From the NCBI GenBank assembly GCA_003260075.1, contig QLIY01000104.1:108612-172611 (forward strand): DNA of 64,000 nt, read 5' to 3'. This document shows, one piece after another, positions 26,001 to 33,260 of the stretch. Within the stretch, counting starts at the first letter, position 1. Every line of letters begins with the position of its first letter. A model generated the notes under the pieces. That model searched no databases and was not told the origin of the DNA. It saw only the letters and a list, made by a program, of their open reading frames with translations. Both the position numbers and the translations under genes were made by a program. The DNA is from Phallusia mammillata. Its lineage: Eukaryota > Chordata > Ascidiacea > Phlebobranchia > Ascidiidae.

Positions 26001-29000
26001 AAAAATATATTTGCTAAGTCATATTTTGCTGATGAGGCAGTTTGTAAGGGGGTTCCCCCGAAGAAAATTGAAAATAATCAAATTCAAGTTATCTGTGCAC
26101 AGGACTGAAAATTACTTTGCTGGTAAAACAATGACACGCCAGTTTTTCTTGAGTATTTTTGAAAGATTTAACCCTAATTTCTATTGGTGGGAATATGTGT
26201 TGGATACTTGCTTGTCTGCTCTGGAGCAGCGTCGAACTATTCGATTTCTATAAACACAACGCTGAAGGTTGGGCGTTACATTAATATTGCGTGATGGCGT
26301 TTAGTAAATGTTGGACTTTTGATAAAGGGGGTTTCCCAAATATTGAGGCAATTCCCGCCAAATATCATAAAAAAGTCAAAGACAAAAATCGTAATTGCCT
26401 TATACAGAATCGTGTAGGAACTTTCACTTAATTCGAATATTTACAAAACAGGGGGGGGGGAAGCGTCGAACTATTCGATTTTCACAAACACAACACTTAA
26501 GGTTGGGCGTTACATTAATACTGCGTGATGGCGTTTAGAAAATGTTGGACTTTTGATACAGGGGGGTTTCCCAAATATTGATGCAATTCCCGCCAAATAT
26601 GATAAAAAAGTCAAAGACAAAAATCGTAATTGCTCTTTACAGAATCGTGTAGGAACTTTCACTTAATTCGAATATTTACAAAACAACTTAAACAAACACT
26701 ATCGCATAGATCGGTGTGAGAATTCTTGCAAACCCGCATCAAAAGTTCACACTGTTTCGTGTCAACAGGTGAAAAAAAACCACGTACATTCCGTTGGGAT
26801 CACAATCACCCAACCGTGACCGATCCCAACAGCTCGTGTTACGTCATAAAGGTCACCTTTATCTAAATACGATTCGCTTCGATGGTTAAGAGATGCTCAG
26901 CGGCAGCCAAGCGAAACCATGACGTCAAAAACCGGTGCATCAAACGAAATTGTATTTGAAACAGAAACAATATCAGAATCTTATTTTTGTGAGACGAAAA
27001 TACTCAGTTATCCATCAATGAATATTTAGCAATTTTATTTCCGGCTTTCAGCTTCCGGTATTTAATGTCAGGTTGTTTACGACAAAATCGCCATAATTAC
27101 ATGTTTCTATTCATCGCTGAACAACTAAACGGTATCATTGAATAGAAAATTGGGCTTATAGTTTGGCCTAACTCTTCTAGATGTTCGGTGAATAAAATTG
27201 GGGCATCCTTAACGATATCGTATGTGTGCAACACCCCCACCACTGTGCAAAACGGCGCAGAACAAGGCTTGAAATTTACGAGCCACACCATATGGACAAA
27301 AACTTTTAAGTCAGCTTTCGACATAAAAACAACATCGAACACATTAAGTAAATATTTTTTAATAGCAAAACACAGCCAGGACAATTTATTCAGCAGTAGA
27401 TTATATCTTTGCACTATCTGCAGCTTACTTATTATTTACTGGATTGATGCTTTTATATTATATACATATATATATGTAGATTATCTTTGGTAGAGATTTC
27501 ACGGTATTAAAGATTGTAACCAGAAACAAACAAGCCAGTGTATCGTCAAAAGATTTCACTCGCCTGCTGATTTTGGAATCACTCAACATTAAGGAACACA
27601 GCCCCAGAGCTAAATGTAGATCACAATTCGACCCCATTATACCGTTTTAACACGTGACTTTTCATCGCCGTTATCTTTACGTTTTAACCTGCCTTTCGCG
27701 CTTGTGTTTTTTGCCTTTTTTGCTGCTTTTACTGGTTTTACGCGCTGTTTGATTTTAGATTTATTCATTTGAGAATGACACAAGTTGATGTCGAAACGTC
27801 ATGCTTTATGTAAATATATTGGCTTGTTTGTTTCTCGTTAGATTATCTTTGGTAGATATTGGTTCAATGTACATTTAACATCTTTATGTGAATATTTTCA
27901 CCCACTTTTGTAATCCATGTCGGAGGGACGATGCTTTTCGCGAAGTTTCCAAGCGAACACGGCTCGTTGATTTTGTGCATTTGGAAACAACTGACTTTAT
28001 TGTGGTAGGTCTCCTTACACCACGAACAACTTATTGCAACGATCTGGGAAAAAACAAACAAAAGCGATTCGCAACAGTTTCAAAATTAGGCGAGAAAAAT
28101 TTTTTTTGGCCCGAAATTTTGTTGGATTTGAAACATAATGAGAACTCAATTTTAAAGGCCATACTATACTTAGATCAGTTGTTCCATAACTATTGTAGAC
28201 GCGATATATGTCGAATTAGTTTTATGTCTAAAGTGCGAAAACTTAGTTTTTAGCAAAATTACTGTGTCAGTTTCGGCTAAAATGTTCGTCTTTTTGACCA
28301 AACATTCCGATTTATCTCAAATAATAGAGAGAGGCCGGTTTTAATAAATTAAGTCTTGCATAAGTTGTTACACATGCAACAATATATTGGATGGCACCTT
28401 CTATGCTTCTGGGCTGAAACAAACCCTTGTTTATTTATTTTAAATCTAGCAGATATTTTCTGTCACGAAACGAAGCCAACTTCTGAATTATTGACTTGTT
28501 CCAACAAACAGGAGTAAAATATTCAACTTACCTTGGTCGGTTCACGAAATCCGAAACGTTTCTCAAACGACTGTGACAAAATAAACGGAATTGATTATCA
28601 CTTGTGACGTCACAAACGAGCTGAACACAATACAAAAGGTGATATTTGAAACCGAAAGAGATATAATTTGCGAATTCTAGGACCGATATTGAGATTTATT
28701 TATGTGAAACCTCGCATATAATAAATGTTTCATTGTTTTTCAAACACGATACATTTTATGGCAACAGGGAACTAAGAAACAAAAGAATAATCCAATTAAA
28801 ATTCTATATGTTCGTACATAATCATATTGCCAAGTTGACATAATCGTTATTTTTAAACTTATTTTTTCCCACCTTGGAACAGTGTGGGGGGGGGGAAAAC
28901 ACGATACATTTTATGGCAACATAATCGTTATTTTTAAACTTATTTTTTCCCACCTTGGAACAGTGTTTGCATTTTCCTTCTTGCTTTCTCCGATGAACCC

Positions 29001-32000
29001 AATGATGATGAACAACTAAAGTCTAAAAATAAAATATTTCACAAATGAACCAAGCAGCATGAAAAAGAAATCCCGGATTTGCAATGCGCTGCATTTTTTT
29101 TCTGAATGTTTTTACTTTTTTTATAATTCCACAACGTGTTTGTTTACGTAACACACCTTATTATGACGTCAAAAGGGATAAACCTAACCACGCCTTAAAA
29201 ACAGTTTTGTCATTTTTTCTTCTGGCAGATGTTAAAAATAGTCGAACAGCGACATTTAAGAACGCTTGGAGACGATCTATATGTTGGGGAATGACGTTTG
29301 CTTTGTAGAGAAAACGTCGTCGGCGCATAAAAAGACATTTCATAAAAATCGATTCACGCGTTTTCGTGGTCGACATAAAATCGATTCAATCCATTGTTTG
29401 ACAAGAAGCGTCATTATTACGTCACCAAGGCGATGCTGGGGCAATTATAGACTTGAAATATTATATTGATTGAAAAATAAACACAATTCGGCTGCCACAT
29501 AAATCATCTTGATATTGAAATCTAATTTAAATCCACCCGCCTCTCGCATGCTCCTAGTGGTAGCCTCGCGGAATGTCGTCTTGCATCGAAATCCGATCTG
29601 AAAATAATTCCAACATTTAAACTCGTGGAAAATATACGTGCGCTTCAAAATTAAATAAAGAATTTTTTCTGGCAAAACAGCAATTTGTGGCAAAGTATTC
29701 ATTGTTTTTAATGCCTGTGTTTCATAATGTTTCAGTTTTTAACTTCTCACCCTGACGAGTTGAGCGTAACAGGCATCGTGGACCACAATATGACAAGCTG
29801 AACATTTCTTACGACCTCCAGATTTCTAAAAACAAACGAGAAATTAAAACAACACGAAAACGTAAGAAAACAATATGTGTGTAGAAAATATCATACAGTA
29901 ACCAACAATTTGAATATTCGAAATCCCTGTGAAATTGACTGATAACGTTTTTAAAAGGATCCAGTTTTTTTTAGTTGATTTTGTGTTTAATGACCCAATA
30001 GTTTTTATTAAATATTCATATCGCATTGACGTCGTTACCTCACTGGAGTAATTTGGAACATTTTTTAAAAGGCATGAAACGTAATAAATCACAAGACACG
30101 TTTAAATCAACTTAACTATCGATTTGCGAAAGGTTACACTTGAAATTTCGATCGATTCTTGTTTCACGATTTCACCCAATTTGCCAGGTTAAATACCTTT
30201 ACCCCAATTACACGAATTCTTTTTCAACACGCAATAAATTATTCATTGCTACGTCACTTCGGCAATTGTGACGTCATACTCACCACACAATTCTGTTCTC
30301 CGACGTAACAAAGATCACCTGAAGCATTGCTCGGTGCCCAGAGGTGGTCGTCGCTTAAAGCACTTTCCTACACAGAAATCATAGTTAAAATATTTAAATA
30401 AACAACCAAAAAAACATTGGCTGTCACAAAGCTACAGCTTTAGGCTGGACTAGAGATTCGACGGAGATTATGCTAATGGCCTGTTGGAAAATTCTCGCTG
30501 AAAAAAATGTTTAGTTGAGGAAAAAAGTACAAAGAATATTTAATTGTTGCAAACAACGTGCAACCTTTTTTTAATGTTATTTTCTTGTTGTTAAATTAGA
30601 AATCTTCACCCTATTTTATCAATGCACCTATTTAGAACACATTCAATGTGACTATATCCTTTTGACCGACAGGTATGAATAAGGATTTTGCATGTTAAAT
30701 TTTAATTTGATTGTTAATGAAACTAACTCGTACCGCAAATTGACACAATTGCCCTATACACAGCATGTTGCAGTGTGCAACTTAATAGCTGCTGTTTGTT
30801 CTTAAAGAAGTTTCCAGTTAAGAAACCCCCAAAATGTTAAATAAGGTTTCATCTCATAAAATTTCCTCACCGTCCAATCCACTTCTGTGTTGGGAATCAT
30901 TCTGCGCTGAGCTACTGGAGAAAAACTGGCAGTTGTGGCTGAAACCAGCTCGTTCATGTTGTAACCTGCTTTCTGGATAGCTTTCCTGTTGAAAAAATAC
31001 AAAAATAAGAGTTTTTGCAAAATTGTGAACAAACGTTTCGAACACCAGGTTTGCATATTTAACAAATTCGTGGTTGAAAATTATTTCACTGATATTGACA
31101 ACAGTTTCGAAGCAAGATTTAAATAACAAAATGATTTAGTTTTTTATGATACTACATTAGTTATTTGCTGAATGGATGCTATTAACATATGGTCGATATA
31201 TTTTTATCATGTCAGAACAAAAAATGTTATAGCATAGTATAAATATGGGGGGGGGGGTGATTTAGTTTTTTATGATACTACATTAGTTTTTTGCTGAATG
31301 GATGCTATTAACATATGGTCGATGTATTTTTATCATGTCAGAACAAAAAATGTTATAGCATAGTATAAATATCCGGGATAAATGCTATACTTAACACATC
31401 ATGGTAATGTGCAAAGTCATTATGTTAAACTAGGCTATAATTGTACATCAATTTTCTGCGACCAAAAATACACACAGGTATATATGGCAGCAAGTATAAG
31501 ACTGCACATTTAAAGTGGTAATCAATTTATTAGTGTTTGTTTAGTTGATCCACCCAGTAAGTTAATTATAAGTGACACTGTTCGATATTAGGGTTATATC
31601 TTGTGTCAGTGAAGTCAGTAAATGTTGGAGGTTGCACATCGAGACAAAGCAATCGCACAGGAGTGCAACGGTAAGACTGTGTATCAGCCATAAACAATTC
31701 GTTTCCTTGTTACCGCCTACACACACATATTCACACACACACACACACACATACATACACACAGAGATAAGGACACACACGTACACACACATAAGGAATA
31801 TAAAACGACATACATCGCCAAATGCCACAACCAAACAACTTGAGGTGATTTGAAAACCTACAAATAGCGAGGATCTTATGACGTAACAATGCTCATTGTT
31901 GGTTAAACTTTGTTGCAACAATAGGCAAAGATCACTTGATTGTTTTGAGTGGAATTTCGGCCATTTAGGTGCGATTGAGCTCTTAACACAATGCCATATT

Positions 32001-33260
32001 GGTAATTTATCATTGTAAACACACAATATACCAAAATACAAATTGGTATGTTGCCAAAACCTGTGTTTGCGAACTAACACGGCTGCTACACCAACATTAT
32101 GTAAGAAACATTTTGAGGCAAAACACAATTAACTGATGACGCGAAACCTATCTGTTACGTCACAACCGCGATCAATAAATTGACGACGAAATGTCAAACA
32201 AAGCTATCAAGAATCAAAAACTGACTTGTGAAGCCATGTTAGGGCCACGAAATGCAAATTAAACTTACCTGTGGAACATACTGGCGTCGTTCGCTAACTA
32301 ACTGCGACAAACCTTACACGAACTGACAACTTTCCACAACACTACAACGATTTGCTCCCGATTTAACCCCAAATAATCGCTGGTAACAATGAAAGGGCGG
32401 CAGTTGTCACCAGCACACGATTCGCTTGACTACTCATTGTGACCGAACAGTGGAGAATGTCGCGTCACATTATTATCTTCCAACACAACACCAGGTTCCG
32501 CCCAACACAGGAACTCCTTATGACGTAACAATAATCAATGGATTTGGCAACAATCAACGTCCGAATCGGATTTAACAATCGATATTTTAATCTTACATAT
32601 GCAGGAAACATTATTATTAAGCAATCTAAAGAAATCTAAGCCCTAGAGCGGAACTATATGATTGTGACGTGATAGGCGGGGGGGGGGGCCGAATCGGATT
32701 TAACAATCGATATTTCAATCTTACATATGCAGGAAACATGATTATTAAGCAATGTATAGAAATCTAAGCCCTAGAGCGGAACTATATGATTGTGACGTGA
32801 TAGGCACCTACTCCAAACTCTTTCTTATCCGAATTTCGAGTGGGCTTATTTTGTTGCCGGCCTTCTTGTGCGTCAAACATTCCACCAGAGTGGACCAATC
32901 GTTCTTCTGCCTGCCGTGCTGCATCACACCACGTGGCACGTAGCAACAAATATCGGTTGCTGACGTCACTGATGACGTATTGCACCCTGGGTTTTTGGTT
33001 GGAGCGTTCAGGGATCTGTAGGTGGAAGGAAACGTCACTGCGCTGCGACGTCGCTCCAAACGACTTTGCGGAGACTTGTCAGAAATCACAGGATTGCTTC
33101 GGCTCCTCTGATACGTCACAGTGACGTCACCGGGCAGTGACGTCACTCGTTGCGTCACAGAGCTTCGTCTTCGTATGTTGAGTCGTTTTTGGTAAGCAGA
33201 TGGAATTATAAGTTCGCGAGAACTTCGTTTTCGAGTGAGAGGCGGAGCTGGTGACGACAT
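13048..33260 (-). CDS. DGKZ/DGKI-like: Type IV diacylglycerol kinase (zeta/iota class), about 30 exons
   Basis: Phosphorylates diacylglycerol to phosphatidic acid, ending DAG signalling; family members act at membranes and in the nucleus. Domain order read from exons: N-terminus with RRRSS and KAIQKAG (exons 1-2), C1a (exons 3-5), extended C1b with HHWVHRR (6-8), basic MARCKS-like stretch SKKKRGSGG...RKKSSK and start of the catalytic domain with NPKSGGNQ (9), NPRQIFDLS (10), GGDGTVGW and LPLGTGNDL (11), GYTDET (12), accessory domain with [10 protein letters not shown] (13), KHITVVV (14), VFLNIP and QRHDD (15), IDGEPC (16), RFYRID (21), a long linker (22-27), ankyrin repeats (28-29) and a terminal ETDL (30), where the human paralogues end ETAV. 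Codon phase agrees at every readable junction. About 1,300 residues are visible, longer than human DGKI, mainly because of the linker. The start ATG has an in-frame TGA two codons upstream. Poly-G runs truncate exon 17 and interrupt exon 20. Zeta versus iota cannot be separated by eye; an ancestral single gene is likely. Confidence 0.95.
13335..13411 (-). repeat. tRNA-derived repeat or pseudo-tRNA
   Basis: Minus strand carries an A-box-like GTAGCTCAGTTTGTAGTG and a B-box-like GTGGGTTCGAATCCCAC with a perfect T-arm. The acceptor stem (GCCTGTG against CGCATAC) and D-stem do not pair properly, so it is not a working tRNA. It lies in the last DGK intron. Confidence 0.6.
13499..13632 (-). CDS. DGKZ/DGKI-like: DGK exon 29 (ankyrin repeat)
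   Basis: [20 protein letters not shown] then [13 protein letters not shown], matching the CHYIVEAGASLMKTD repeat. Donor GTGGGT gives phase 0 into exon 30. Without splicing, the frame continues into a tRNA-like repeat, which argues for this donor. Confidence 0.85.
13689..13852 (-). CDS. DGKZ/DGKI-like: DGK exon 28 (ankyrin repeats)
   Basis: [20 protein letters not shown], then [20 protein letters not shown]: ankyrin signatures (TALHxA, G..D.I.YL) as in the C-terminus of DGKZ and DGKI. Confidence 0.92.
13982..14007 (-). CDS. DGKZ/DGKI-like: DGK exon 27 (26-base exon)
   Basis: SQKTENRF plus two bases; acceptor TTTTTTCACAG, donor GTAAGT. Needed to change phase 0 to phase 2 into exon 28. Confidence 0.65.
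14074..14293 (-). CDS. DGKZ/DGKI-like: DGK exon 26 (linker with Asn tract)
   Basis: [19 protein letters not shown], then a tract of 12 Asn broken by one Ser (14183-14221), then [14 protein letters not shown]. The tract is a GTT/ATT trinucleotide repeat on the plus strand. Phase 2 in, 0 out (donor GTAACA). Confidence 0.65.
14183..14221. repeat. Trinucleotide repeat coding a poly-Asn tract
   Basis: GTT/ATT units on the plus strand, read on the minus strand as AAC/AAT codons in DGK exon 26. Such tracts vary in length between alleles. Confidence 0.8.
15044..15252 (-). CDS. DGKZ/DGKI-like: DGK exon 25 (linker)
   Basis: [20 protein letters not shown], then [19 protein letters not shown]. Donor taken at GTTTGT (phase 2); reading on meets a stop ten bases later. 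Confidence 0.7.
15339..15570. mobile_element. hAT-type MITE in a DGK intron
   Basis: Left CGGGTTCTCAACTCG and, on the minus strand, right CAGTTGTTCTCAACTGATGG; CATGGACCA occurs inside both ends. Flanks CCACATGG and CCATAAGG match at 6 of 8. It lies between DGK exons 24 and 25. Confidence 0.65.
15667..16053 (-). CDS. DGKZ/DGKI-like: DGK exon 24 (long acidic Ser/Thr-rich linker)
   Basis: 129 codons, disordered, rich in Ser, Thr, Asp and Glu (for example [31 protein letters not shown]). The linker between accessory domain and ankyrin repeats is variable in the family. Several TGACGTCA copies are read through here as codons. Confidence 0.8.
16304..16346 (-). CDS. DGKZ/DGKI-like: DGK exon 23 (short linker exon)
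   Basis: [14 protein letters not shown], 43 bases, acceptor TTTGTTCAG, donor GTGAAT; phase 2 in, 0 out bridges exons 22 and 24. Confidence 0.65.
16416..16498 (-). CDS. DGKZ/DGKI-like: DGK exon 22 (linker)
   Basis: [20 protein letters not shown] and onward, with no recognised motif. Supported by open frame, splice sites (TTAATTAG; GTAAGT) and matching phases (0 in, 2 out). Confidence 0.7.
16742..16872 (-). CDS. DGKZ/DGKI-like: DGK exon 21 (RFYRID)
   Basis: [19 protein letters not shown] and [10 protein letters not shown] align with ASRFYRIDRAQEHLNYV and EIYILDPE. Acceptor TTTTTTAG, donor GTAAGT. Confidence 0.95.
16984..17077 (-). CDS. DGKZ/DGKI-like: DGK exon 20, interior replaced by poly-G
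   Basis: Both ends survive: an acceptor CTTCAAAG with TACAATC at 17077, and CTTGATT before donor GTAAGT at 16984. The G run 16992-17071 fills the middle. Phase (0 in, 1 out) and the residues LD+S match the end of the vertebrate SPKWCFLDA segment expected exactly here. Confidence 0.6.
16992..17071. other. 80-base poly-G run (gap placeholder) inside DGK exon 20
   Basis: Flanked by the two ends of one exon and by no duplicated sequence, so it stands for missing sequence. Other long runs: 8119-8153 and 11755-11838. Confidence 0.85.
17380..17459 (-). CDS. DGKZ/DGKI-like: DGK exon 19
   Basis: [20 protein letters not shown] aligns with [20 protein letters not shown]. Phase 1 in, phase 0 out (GTGAGT). 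Confidence 0.85.
17746..17843 (-). CDS. DGKZ/DGKI-like: DGK exon 18
   Basis: [20 protein letters not shown] aligns loosely with [20 protein letters not shown]. Phase 2 in, phase 1 out; both fit the neighbours. Confidence 0.85.
17860..18240. repeat. Duplicated block with B-box-like sequence, split by poly-G
   Basis: Two near-identical copies, about 17861-18046 and 18057-18246, separated by a G run. Each contains GAGGTCGCGGGTTCAATCCC (or a variant), which resembles a tRNA T-arm. The doubling is probably an assembly artefact; the tRNA-like core is a SINE candidate. Confidence 0.5.
18336..18346. other. 11-base poly-G run truncating DGK exon 17
   Basis: The coding frame of exon 17 reads directly into the run; nothing beyond it matches the expected continuation. 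Confidence 0.8.
18347..18398 (-). CDS. DGKZ/DGKI-like: DGK exon 17, 3' end lost in a poly-G run
   Basis: Acceptor ATTTTACTCAG, phase 2 in, encoding [17 protein letters not shown], which aligns with LAASRIRIALRNQATMV. The frame runs straight into the G run at 18336-18346, so the end of the exon and its donor are missing. No flanking duplicate is seen here, so this looks like a true sequence gap. Confidence 0.8.
18746..18852 (-). CDS. DGKZ/DGKI-like: DGK exon 16 (VGGHGERL ... DGEPC)
   Basis: [12 protein letters not shown] and [10 protein letters not shown] match [12 protein letters not shown] and VQVDGEPC. Phase 2 out. Confidence 0.95.
18933..19115 (-). CDS. DGKZ/DGKI-like: DGK exon 15 (accessory domain, FLNIP)
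   Basis: [34 protein letters not shown] and [13 protein letters not shown] align with the vertebrate accessory domain. Donor GTAGGT, phase 0. Confidence 0.95.
19500..19618 (-). CDS. DGKZ/DGKI-like: DGK exon 14 (accessory domain)
   Basis: [17 protein letters not shown] and [12 protein letters not shown] match ANPEKFNSRFRNKMFYA and SKDLAKHIRVV. Phase 1 in, phase 0 out (donor GTGAGG). Confidence 0.95.
19801..19940 (+). repeat. Dispersed repeat with GTCGAAACGTCGG motif
   Basis: AGATGAAGGCGACC, then GGACGTCGAAACGTCGGAAT twice at a 31-base period (19828 and 19859), then AGAGCTCTATAAACTTGA and TCTGGCAGCAATAGCTT. Other copies: 25430-25545 (minus) and, 3' part only, 2241-2290. Probably a terminal piece of a retroelement; the family is not proven. 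Confidence 0.65.
20896..20896. other. Single undetermined base at a duplication junction
   Basis: About 20624-20895 and 20897-21168 are near-identical copies including half of DGK exon 13; the junction is an n rather than a G run. Confidence 0.85.
21090..21219 (-). CDS. DGKZ/DGKI-like: DGK exon 13 (accessory domain start)
   Basis: [20 protein letters not shown] and FHESR match [20 protein letters not shown] and FHESR. A truncated copy of the 3' half lies at about 20820-20895, ending at the single n (20896). Confidence 0.95.
21580..21717 (-). CDS. DGKZ/DGKI-like: DGK exon 12 (end of catalytic domain)
   Basis: [11 protein letters not shown] matches [22 protein letters not shown] matches VQLDRW. 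Ends in an acidic HTDDDE before donor GTGGGT. Confidence 0.95.
22828..23002 (-). CDS. DGKZ/DGKI-like: DGK exon 11 (ATP-binding GGDGT and GTGNDL)
   Basis: [20 protein letters not shown] is followed by [25 protein letters not shown] is the nucleotide-binding motif of the DAGK catalytic domain. Donor GTGAGT, phase 0. Confidence 0.97.
23804..24142 (+). other. 112-residue open frame on the opposite strand in a DGK intron
   Basis: Contains [20 protein letters not shown] and [20 protein letters not shown]; composition looks better than random. No splice-site support and no family recognised. Could be a nested gene, a retro-fragment or chance. Confidence 0.2.
24617..24732. mobile_element. Fragment of the same MITE family beside a DGK splice donor
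   Basis: Starts AGTGGTGGGATTCAA, then the shared internal sequence to GAGACGGTTCTATAGA. The right terminal repeat is absent. It lies in the DGK intron after exon 10. Confidence 0.65.
24751..24833 (-). CDS. DGKZ/DGKI-like: DGK exon 10 (catalytic, NPRQIFDLS)
   Basis: [20 protein letters not shown] followed by SKGGPQEG. Donor GTGAGG, phase 2. A repeat fragment (see 24617-24732) begins 18 bases past the donor. Confidence 0.95.
25430..25545 (-). repeat. Second copy of the GTCGAAACGTCGG repeat
   Basis: On the minus strand: CCTGATAAAGGCGACC, GGACGTCGAAATGTCGGAAT, TTGCCAGAAGAGCTTCATAA and TGCCTGGCAGCAACAGCTTG, in the same order as 19801-19940. Lies between DGK exons 9 and 10. Confidence 0.65.
25695..25880 (-). 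CDS. DGKZ/DGKI-like: DGK exon 9 (basic MARCKS-like stretch, start of kinase domain)
   Basis: Lys/Arg-rich [11 protein letters not shown] and [11 protein letters not shown], then [20 protein letters not shown] and NPKSGGNQ, the first catalytic motif. In vertebrate DGKZ the equivalent basic region is a nuclear signal and PKC target. A second partial copy of the 5' half of this exon lies at about 25905-25996, across a poly-G run. Confidence 0.95.
27495..27838. mobile_element. 344-bp insertion with 18-bp target duplication (Penelope-like end)
   Basis: Flanked by identical TAGATTATCTTTGGTAGA at 27477-27494 and 27839-27856. Near its ends are AGAAACAAACAAGCCA and its reverse complement. Close to the right end is TTGATGTCGAAACGTCA, of the kind found at Penelope-like element termini. 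Lies in the DGK intron between exons 8 and 9. Family assignment is inference; the insertion itself is clear. Confidence 0.75.
27906..28043 (-). CDS. DGKZ/DGKI-like: DGK exon 8 (end of C1b, PPTW)
   Basis: [20 protein letters not shown] and EPCSLG match the vertebrate C1b nearly residue for residue, including CxxC, His and Cys, followed by VPPTWITK. Donor GTGGGT is chosen for phase 0 into exon 9. Confidence 0.95.
28532..28570 (-). CDS. DGKZ/DGKI-like: DGK exon 7 (C1b linker)
   Basis: Thirteen codons, [13 protein letters not shown], in the position of vertebrate GFQQKFTFHSKE. Donor GTAAGT, phase 0 both ends. Confidence 0.9.
28954..29015 (-). CDS. DGKZ/DGKI-like: DGK exon 6 (HHWVHRR, start of extended C1b)
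   Basis: Encodes [18 protein letters not shown]; the HHWVHRR string is a signature of type IV DGKs. A nearer acceptor at 29022 would put the frame out, so 29015 was chosen. A 12-base piece of this exon is repeated at 28874-28885, next to a poly-G run. Confidence 0.9.
29537..29597 (-). CDS. DGKZ/DGKI-like: DGK exon 5 (end of C1a)
   Basis: [19 protein letters not shown] matches INFRCKPSFRE...RE. The donor GTGGAT is weak, but it is the only GT that fits and gives phase 1 into exon 6. Confidence 0.85.
29751..29825 (-). CDS. DGKZ/DGKI-like: DGK exon 4 (C1a core)
   Basis: [19 protein letters not shown] supplies CxxC, His and Cys ligands. Acceptor TTTTTAG, donor GTGAGA, phase 0 at both ends. Confidence 0.95.
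30284..30367 (-). CDS. DGKZ/DGKI-like: DGK exon 3 (start of C1a)
   Basis: Phase 0 at both ends. [20 protein letters not shown] matches the vertebrate HIWFETNVSGDFCYVGEQ, giving the first His and the first two Cys of C1a. Donor GTGAGT. Confidence 0.95.
30871..30985 (-). CDS. DGKZ/DGKI-like: DGK exon 2 (KAIQKAG ... VDWT)
   Basis: Acceptor TTTTTTCAACAG, donor GTGAGG. Residues KAIQKAGY and VDWT match KAITKSGL and VDWS of vertebrate type IV DGKs, just before the C1 region. Confidence 0.9.
31720..31800. repeat. CA-rich microsatellite
   Basis: Imperfect (CA)n with ATAC and AGAG interruptions, in the DGK intron between exons 1 and 2. Confidence 0.9.
32812..33260 (-). CDS. DGKZ/DGKI-like: DGK exon 1 (start codon, basic Ser-rich N-terminus)
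   Basis: Opens [17 protein letters not shown] and contains RRRSS and RRRSAV, resembling the Arg/Ser clusters of the long human DGKZ N-terminus. The frame stays open 149 codons and stops at TAG one codon after the donor GTAGGT; splicing before it (phase 2) joins exon 2 cleanly as LEKAIQKAG. A truncated haplotype copy of the donor region lies at about 32640-32677, before the poly-G run. Confidence 0.85.

Noticed and set aside
27888-28253. Plus-strand open frame of 121 codons
   Set aside because: Overlaps DGK exon 8 antisense; the minus strand matches C1b closely.
31140-31370. Tandem duplication near 31250
   Set aside because: The two copies are joined by a G run, so this is attributed to unmerged haplotypes.
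31562-32128. Minus-strand open frame of 188 codons
   Set aside because: Its middle is the translated CA microsatellite (Cys/Val/Tyr run); it lies in a DGK intron.
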